Shown here: positions 32,810 through 35,737 of the stretch, one piece after another
How positions within the stretch are numbered: position 1 is the first letter of the stretch
Layout of the letters: the number at the start of each line of letters is the position of its first letter
NCBI RefSeq assembly: GCF_008042275.1
Contig: NZ_RDBK01000043.1
Span: 4,323,124-4,358,860, forward strand
Origin: Streptomyces sp. OR43
Lineage (GTDB): Bacteria; Actinomycetota; Actinomycetes; Streptomycetales; Streptomycetaceae
Length of the DNA stretch: 35,737 bases
Direction: 5' to 3'
Position numbers and translations under genes: made by a program
The notes under the pieces: generated by a model
What the model was told of the DNA's origin: nothing
Seen by the model: the letters and a program-made list of their open reading frames with translations, nothing else
The model's database searches: none

Positions 32810-33520
32810 TCAGGCGCCGGTGCTGAGCAGTTCGTCCGCCGGACTGTTCACCGGCTGCGGAGTCCCGGCGAGATCCATGACGAACAGCGGAAGGAAGAGC
32901 CCGTCCGCCCGCTCCCGGGCGTCCGGCGCGTACCCCGCGAGCGAGAAGAAGACGCTCGACACCGAGGCGCTGAGGGCGTTGAGCCACAGGCATTCCACAT
33001 CGCGCAGCGCGGTCGGCCGGGTGGTGGAGTCGACCTGCGCGATCAGTCCGGCCGCCCGCAGATCGATCCGTGAGGCGGGGTGCCCGGCGGGCTGTACGAC
33101 GTCGCGGTAGCCCAGCCACGTCAGGTACAGCGCGGCGGCGCCGACCGCGTCGCGCGCGGTACGGATCGTCAGCGGCCGGAAAGGAGGCCGCGGCGCCGGT
33201 GCCGTACGCGGCAGCGGGATGTGCGAGGGCCGTACGGCCCGGGAGGACGAGCGGCCGCGGCCCGGCGCCGCCACCGGGCGGACCGGGATCCGCAGGACGG
33301 CCCCGCACGGACAGCACAGCTCCGGCTGCGGCCACTGGTCGTGCCGGCCGCAGCCGCGGCAGCGCACGGTCACCCAGTCGTCGTTCCAGGTGCGGTGGGT
33401 GATCGGCGTGACCGGGGCGCCGCGCAGCAGGGGCGGGGCGGTCGGTGCGCCGCAGGGACAGGGGTAGACGGGCGTCACGTAGGCGTGGTCGCGGCGGCAG
33501 GCCGGGCACCGTACCGGCAC
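32810..33520 (-). CDS. Zinc-ribbon protein of unknown function
   Basis: From GTG 33520 the 236-residue protein begins MPVRCPACRR. Its first third has four Cys pairs: RCPACR, YPCPCG, VRCRGCGRH and CCPCG, enough for two zinc ribbons. A Pro/Arg-rich linker leads to a helical C-terminal domain (RTARDAVGAAALYLTWLGYR, CLWLNALSASVSSVFFSLAG). GGTGGA lies 4 nt before the start; the frame is open to 33613, so a longer form is possible. The C-terminal domain is not one I recognise. A single-stranded nucleic-acid or repair role would be a guess. Confidence 0.65.
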   Translation of the reverse strand: MPVRCPACRRDHAYVTPVYPCPCGAPTAPPLLRGAPVTPITHRTWNDDWVTVRCRGCGRHDQWPQPELCCPCGAVLRIPVRPVAAPGRGRSSSRAVRPSHIPLPRTAPAPRPPFRPLTIRTARDAVGAAALYLTWLGYRDVVQPAGHPASRIDLRAAGLIAQVDSTTRPTALRDVECLWLNALSASVSSVFFSLAGYAPDARERADGLFLPLFVMDLAGTPQPVNSPADELLSTGA

Positions 33521-33612
33521 TGATTCCACCCTCGGACTCCCTACGGCCGACGACCACGCGGCCGGCGCCCGGATTCCGGGCCGGCTCCGCTCCGTGCCCC
33601 CATGCTCCACCA

Positions 33613-33691
33613 AGAGCGAGGCCCCCGGGAGGGACTTGGGGTACTTCGCCGCTTCGGTCCGCCGGACCGGGCCTCCCGGGCTGCCTCTCTT
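33613..33691. repeat. Long interrupted inverted repeat before the gcl promoter
   Basis: CCCGGGAGG (33624-33632) pairs with CCTCCCGGG (33672-33680). Outside it GAGGC (33618-33622) pairs with GCCTC (33683-33687), and AGAG with CTCT beyond that. The centre (33656-33668) holds a further small hairpin. It borders the gcl -35 element and lies in the 5' region of the minus-strand zinc-ribbon gene. Confidence 0.6.
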
Positions 33692-33718
33692 GACGGCTGT
33701 CCGGGCGCGCTTTAGATT
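33690..33718 (+). promoter_or_regulatory. Promoter of the glyoxylate carboligase gene
   Basis: TTGACG (33690-33695), a 17-nt spacer and TAGATT (33713-33718) match the vegetative consensus very well. The start point would be near 33725, inside the first operator-like repeat. Confidence 0.7.
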
Positions 33719-33721
33719 TGC

Positions 33722-33757
33722 TTCCGTATAGCAGAATCAATTTTCCGTAATGCGGAA
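33722..33757 (+). promoter_or_regulatory. Two 15-bp operator-like inverted repeats, AllR-like
   Basis: TTCCGTATAGCAGAA (33722-33736, one mismatch) and TTCCGTAATGCGGAA (33743-33757, perfect TTCCG/CGGAA) lie 21 bp apart, two helical turns, over the predicted transcription start. Streptomyces allantoin-pathway genes including gcl are repressed by the IclR-type AllR through a 15-nt inverted repeat; identity of this site with that one is inferred. Confidence 0.65.
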
Positions 33758-33818
33758 TTGGTGCTCTCAGGTGGCGCGACAGAGCCCGACTCCACCCAGG
33801 TCCGAGCAGGAGCACTCA

Positions 33819-35603
33819 ATGCCTCGAATGACCGCTGCCCGAGCGGCAGTTGAGATCCTCAAGCGCGAAGGCGTCAGCAACGCGTTCGGTGTGCCGGGCG
33901 CGGCGATCAACCCCTTCTACGCGGCCCTCAAGGCCTCCGGCGGGGTCCATCACACGCTCGCCCGCCACGTCGAGGGCGCCTCCCACATGGCGGAGGGCTA
34001 CACCCGGGCCCGCCCGGGGAACATCGGCGTCTGCATCGGCACGTCGGGACCGGCCGGCACCGACATGATCACCGGCCTGTACTCCGCCATCGCGGACTCC
34101 ATCCCGATCCTGTGCATCACCGGACAGGCCCCGACCGCGGTGCTCCACAAGGAGGACTTCCAGGCGGTCGACATCGCCTCGATCGCCAAGCCGGTCACCA
34201 AGGCGGCCACCACCGTCCTGGAGGCCGCGCAGGTCCCCGGTGTCTTCCAGCAGGCCTTCCACCTCATGCGCACCGGCCGTCCCGGACCGGTCCTCATCGA
34301 CCTGCCGATCGACGTGCAGCTCACCGAGATCGAGTTCGACCCCGATCTGTACGAGCCGCTGCCGGTGCACAAGCCCGCCGCGACCCGCAAGCAGATCGAG
34401 CGCGCCCTGGAGCTGCTGAACGCCTCCGAGCGCCCGCTGCTCGTCGCGGGCGGCGGCATCATCAACGCCGACGCCCCCGAACTCCTGGTGGAGTTCGCCG
34501 AGCTCACCGGCATCCCGGTCGTTCCCACCCTGATGGGCTGGGGCATCATCGCCGACGACCACGCGCTCAACGCCGGCATGGTCGGTCTCCAGACCTCGCA
34601 CCGCTACGGCAACGCGACCTTCCTGGAGTCCGACTTCGTCCTCGGCATCGGCAACCGCTGGGCCAACCGCCACACCGGCAAGCTGGGCGTCTACACGAAG
34701 GGCCGGACGTTCGTCCACGTCGACATCGAGCCCACCCAGCTGGGCAAGATCTTCGCCCCCGACCTCGGCATCGCCTCCGACGCGAAGGCCGCGCTGGAGC
34801 TGTTCATCGAGGTGGCGCGCGAGCTGAAGGCAGCCGGCAAACTGAAGGACCGCTCGCGGTGGGCCGCCTCCGCGCAGGAACGCAGGGCCACGCTCCAACG
34901 ACGCACGCACTTCGACAACGTGCCGCTGAAGCCGCAGCGCGTGTACGAGGAGATGAACCGGGCGTTCGGACCAGAGACCCGGTACGTCACCACGATCGGC
35001 CTCTCCCAGATCGCCGGCGCGCAGATGCTGCACGTCTACCGGCCGCGCCACTGGATCAACTGCGGCCAGGCGGGCCCGCTCGGCTGGACCATCCCGGCCG
35101 CCCTGGGCGTCGCGACGGCCGATCCCGAGGGCTCCGTCGTCGCCCTGTCCGGCGACTACGACTTCCAGTTCATGCTGGAGGAGCTCGCGGTCGGCGCGCA
35201 GCACCGCATCCCGTACGTGCACGTCCTGGTGAACAACTCCTACCTGGGGCTGATCCGCCAGGCGCAGCGCAACTTCGACATCGACTTCCAGGTCAACCTG
35301 GAGTTCGAGAACCTCAACTCCCCGGAGCTGGGCGTCTACGGCGTGGACCACGTCAAGGTCGTCGAGGGACTGGGCTGCAAGGCGATCCGGGTCACCGAGC
35401 CGGACCAGCTGCTGCCGGCGTTCGAGGAGGCCAAGAAGCTGGCGGCGGAGTTCCGGGTGCCGGTGGTCGTGGAAGCGATCCTGGAGCGGGTCACGAACAT
35501 CGCGATGAGCGGGACGGACATCGCGTCGGTGAACGAGTTCGAGGACGTCGCCTCGGACCCGTCCCACGCCCCGACGGCGATCCGCCCGTTCGCGTCTGCC
35601 TGA
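33819..35603 (+). CDS. gcl: Glyoxylate carboligase (tartronate-semialdehyde synthase)
   Basis: This 594-residue thiamine-diphosphate enzyme joins two glyoxylates into tartronate semialdehyde with CO2 release, in allantoin and glyoxylate catabolism. The N-terminal Pyr domain shows RHVEGASHMAEGYTRA, where the Glu normally conserved in such enzymes is Val, a special feature of glyoxylate carboligase. The central domain shows PVVPTLMGWG. The PP domain has the ThDP site GDYDFQFMLEELAVGAQHRI with NNSYLGLI. AGGAG lies 6 nt before ATG 33819. It is expressed from its own promoter with operator-like repeats and is followed by a terminator; hyi and glxR are not in the window. Confidence 0.96.
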   Translation: MPRMTAARAAVEILKREGVSNAFGVPGAAINPFYAALKASGGVHHTLARHVEGASHMAEGYTRARPGNIGVCIGTSGPAGTDMITGLYSAIADSIPILCITGQAPTAVLHKEDFQAVDIASIAKPVTKAATTVLEAAQVPGVFQQAFHLMRTGRPGPVLIDLPIDVQLTEIEFDPDLYEPLPVHKPAATRKQIERALELLNASERPLLVAGGGIINADAPELLVEFAELTGIPVVPTLMGWGIIADDHALNAGMVGLQTSHRYGNATFLESDFVLGIGNRWANRHTGKLGVYTKGRTFVHVDIEPTQLGKIFAPDLGIASDAKAALELFIEVARELKAAGKLKDRSRWAASAQERRATLQRRTHFDNVPLKPQRVYEEMNRAFGPETRYVTTIGLSQIAGAQMLHVYRPRHWINCGQAGPLGWTIPAALGVATADPEGSVVALSGDYDFQFMLEELAVGAQHRIPYVHVLVNNSYLGLIRQAQRNFDIDFQVNLEFENLNSPELGVYGVDHVKVVEGLGCKAIRVTEPDQLLPAFEEAKKLAAEFRVPVVVEAILERVTNIAMSGTDIASVNEFEDVASDPSHAPTAIRPFASA

Positions 35604-35616
35604 CCGGTCCGGGCCT

Positions 35617-35653
35617 GCGGCCCCGGTTCCCGTTCGACGGGGGCTGGGGCCGC
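35617..35653 (+). terminator. Terminator after gcl
   Basis: GCGGCCCC (35617-35624) pairs with GGGGCCGC (35646-35653), and the inner bases continue the stem with wobble pairs to CCCGT/ACGGG around a TCG loop, about 17 bp in all. It starts 14 bp after the gcl stop. Confidence 0.8.
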
Positions 35654-35660
35654 ATCGTTG

Positions 35661-35737
35661 TGTCCTCAATCGCCGGACGGGCTGAAAGGTGTCCTCAGTT
35701 GCCGGACGGGCTGGAAGGATGTCCTCAATCGCCGGAC
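35661..35737. repeat. Tandem ~30-bp repeat at the window edge
   Basis: Units at 35661-35689, 35690-35719 and 35720-35737 (cut by the window end) share TGTCCTCA(A/G)T(C/T)GCCGGAC followed by GGGCTG(A/G)AAGG. This sequence type is a common intergenic repeat in Streptomyces (recalled). Further copies may follow outside the window. Confidence 0.8.

Overview
The window is about 72% GC by eye, uses many GTG/TTG starts and ATGA stop/start overlaps, and carries families typical of Streptomyces (DUF5709, DUF6296, TerD, ROK regulator, short HIDL-type leader peptide, one rare TTA codon). It reads as chromosomal DNA of a Streptomyces or close relative. No rRNA, tRNA, CRISPR array, phage gene or intact transposase was seen.

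Layout. 86-6625 (minus): a four-gene operon of MFS transporter, FGGY (glycerol-kinase-like) kinase, GlpD-type FAD dehydrogenase and alkyl-DHAP-synthase-like FAD oxidase, with a promoter and a terminator-like leader structure. 6661-9195 (minus): a secreted peptidoglycan amidase and a nitroreductase, each with a GC-rich terminator. 9451-11872 (plus): acyl carrier protein, ketosynthase and alpha/beta hydrolase, a compact uncharacterised acyl-chain cluster. 11910-14318 (minus): a secreted nuclease.

14571-22663 (plus) is a sulfur-scavenging island: a Cys-containing leader peptide and a ROK regulator, then a polycysteine leader peptide followed by flavin reductase, ABC importer (binding protein, permease, ATPase) and an NtaA/SnaA/DszA-type flavin monooxygenase. 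A decayed ABC-exporter fragment and an aldo/keto reductase follow. Both leader peptides sit directly behind promoter-like elements, so both mRNAs may be leaderless. The inferred logic is that cysteine supply is sensed by translation of the leaders, while the encoded proteins import and oxidise organosulfur compounds using reduced flavin.

22665-28362 is a patchwork: NTF2-like protein, DUF5709, DUF6296, TerD protein, DMT transporter and a GAF-LuxR regulator. Within it, two inverted copies of a 145-bp repeat flank about 2.5 kb. Fragments of three broken genes (CoA-transferase, winged-helix protein, formylglycine-generating enzyme) lie at the repeat edges, which suggests repeat-associated rearrangement. 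28509-31789 (plus) holds two translationally coupled acyl-CoA ligases. 31846-33520 (minus) holds a small TTA-containing gene, a GNAT acetyltransferase and a zinc-ribbon protein. 33690-35653 is glyoxylate carboligase with a clear promoter, two 15-bp operator-like inverted repeats (AllR-like) and a terminator; the window ends in a tandem repeat.
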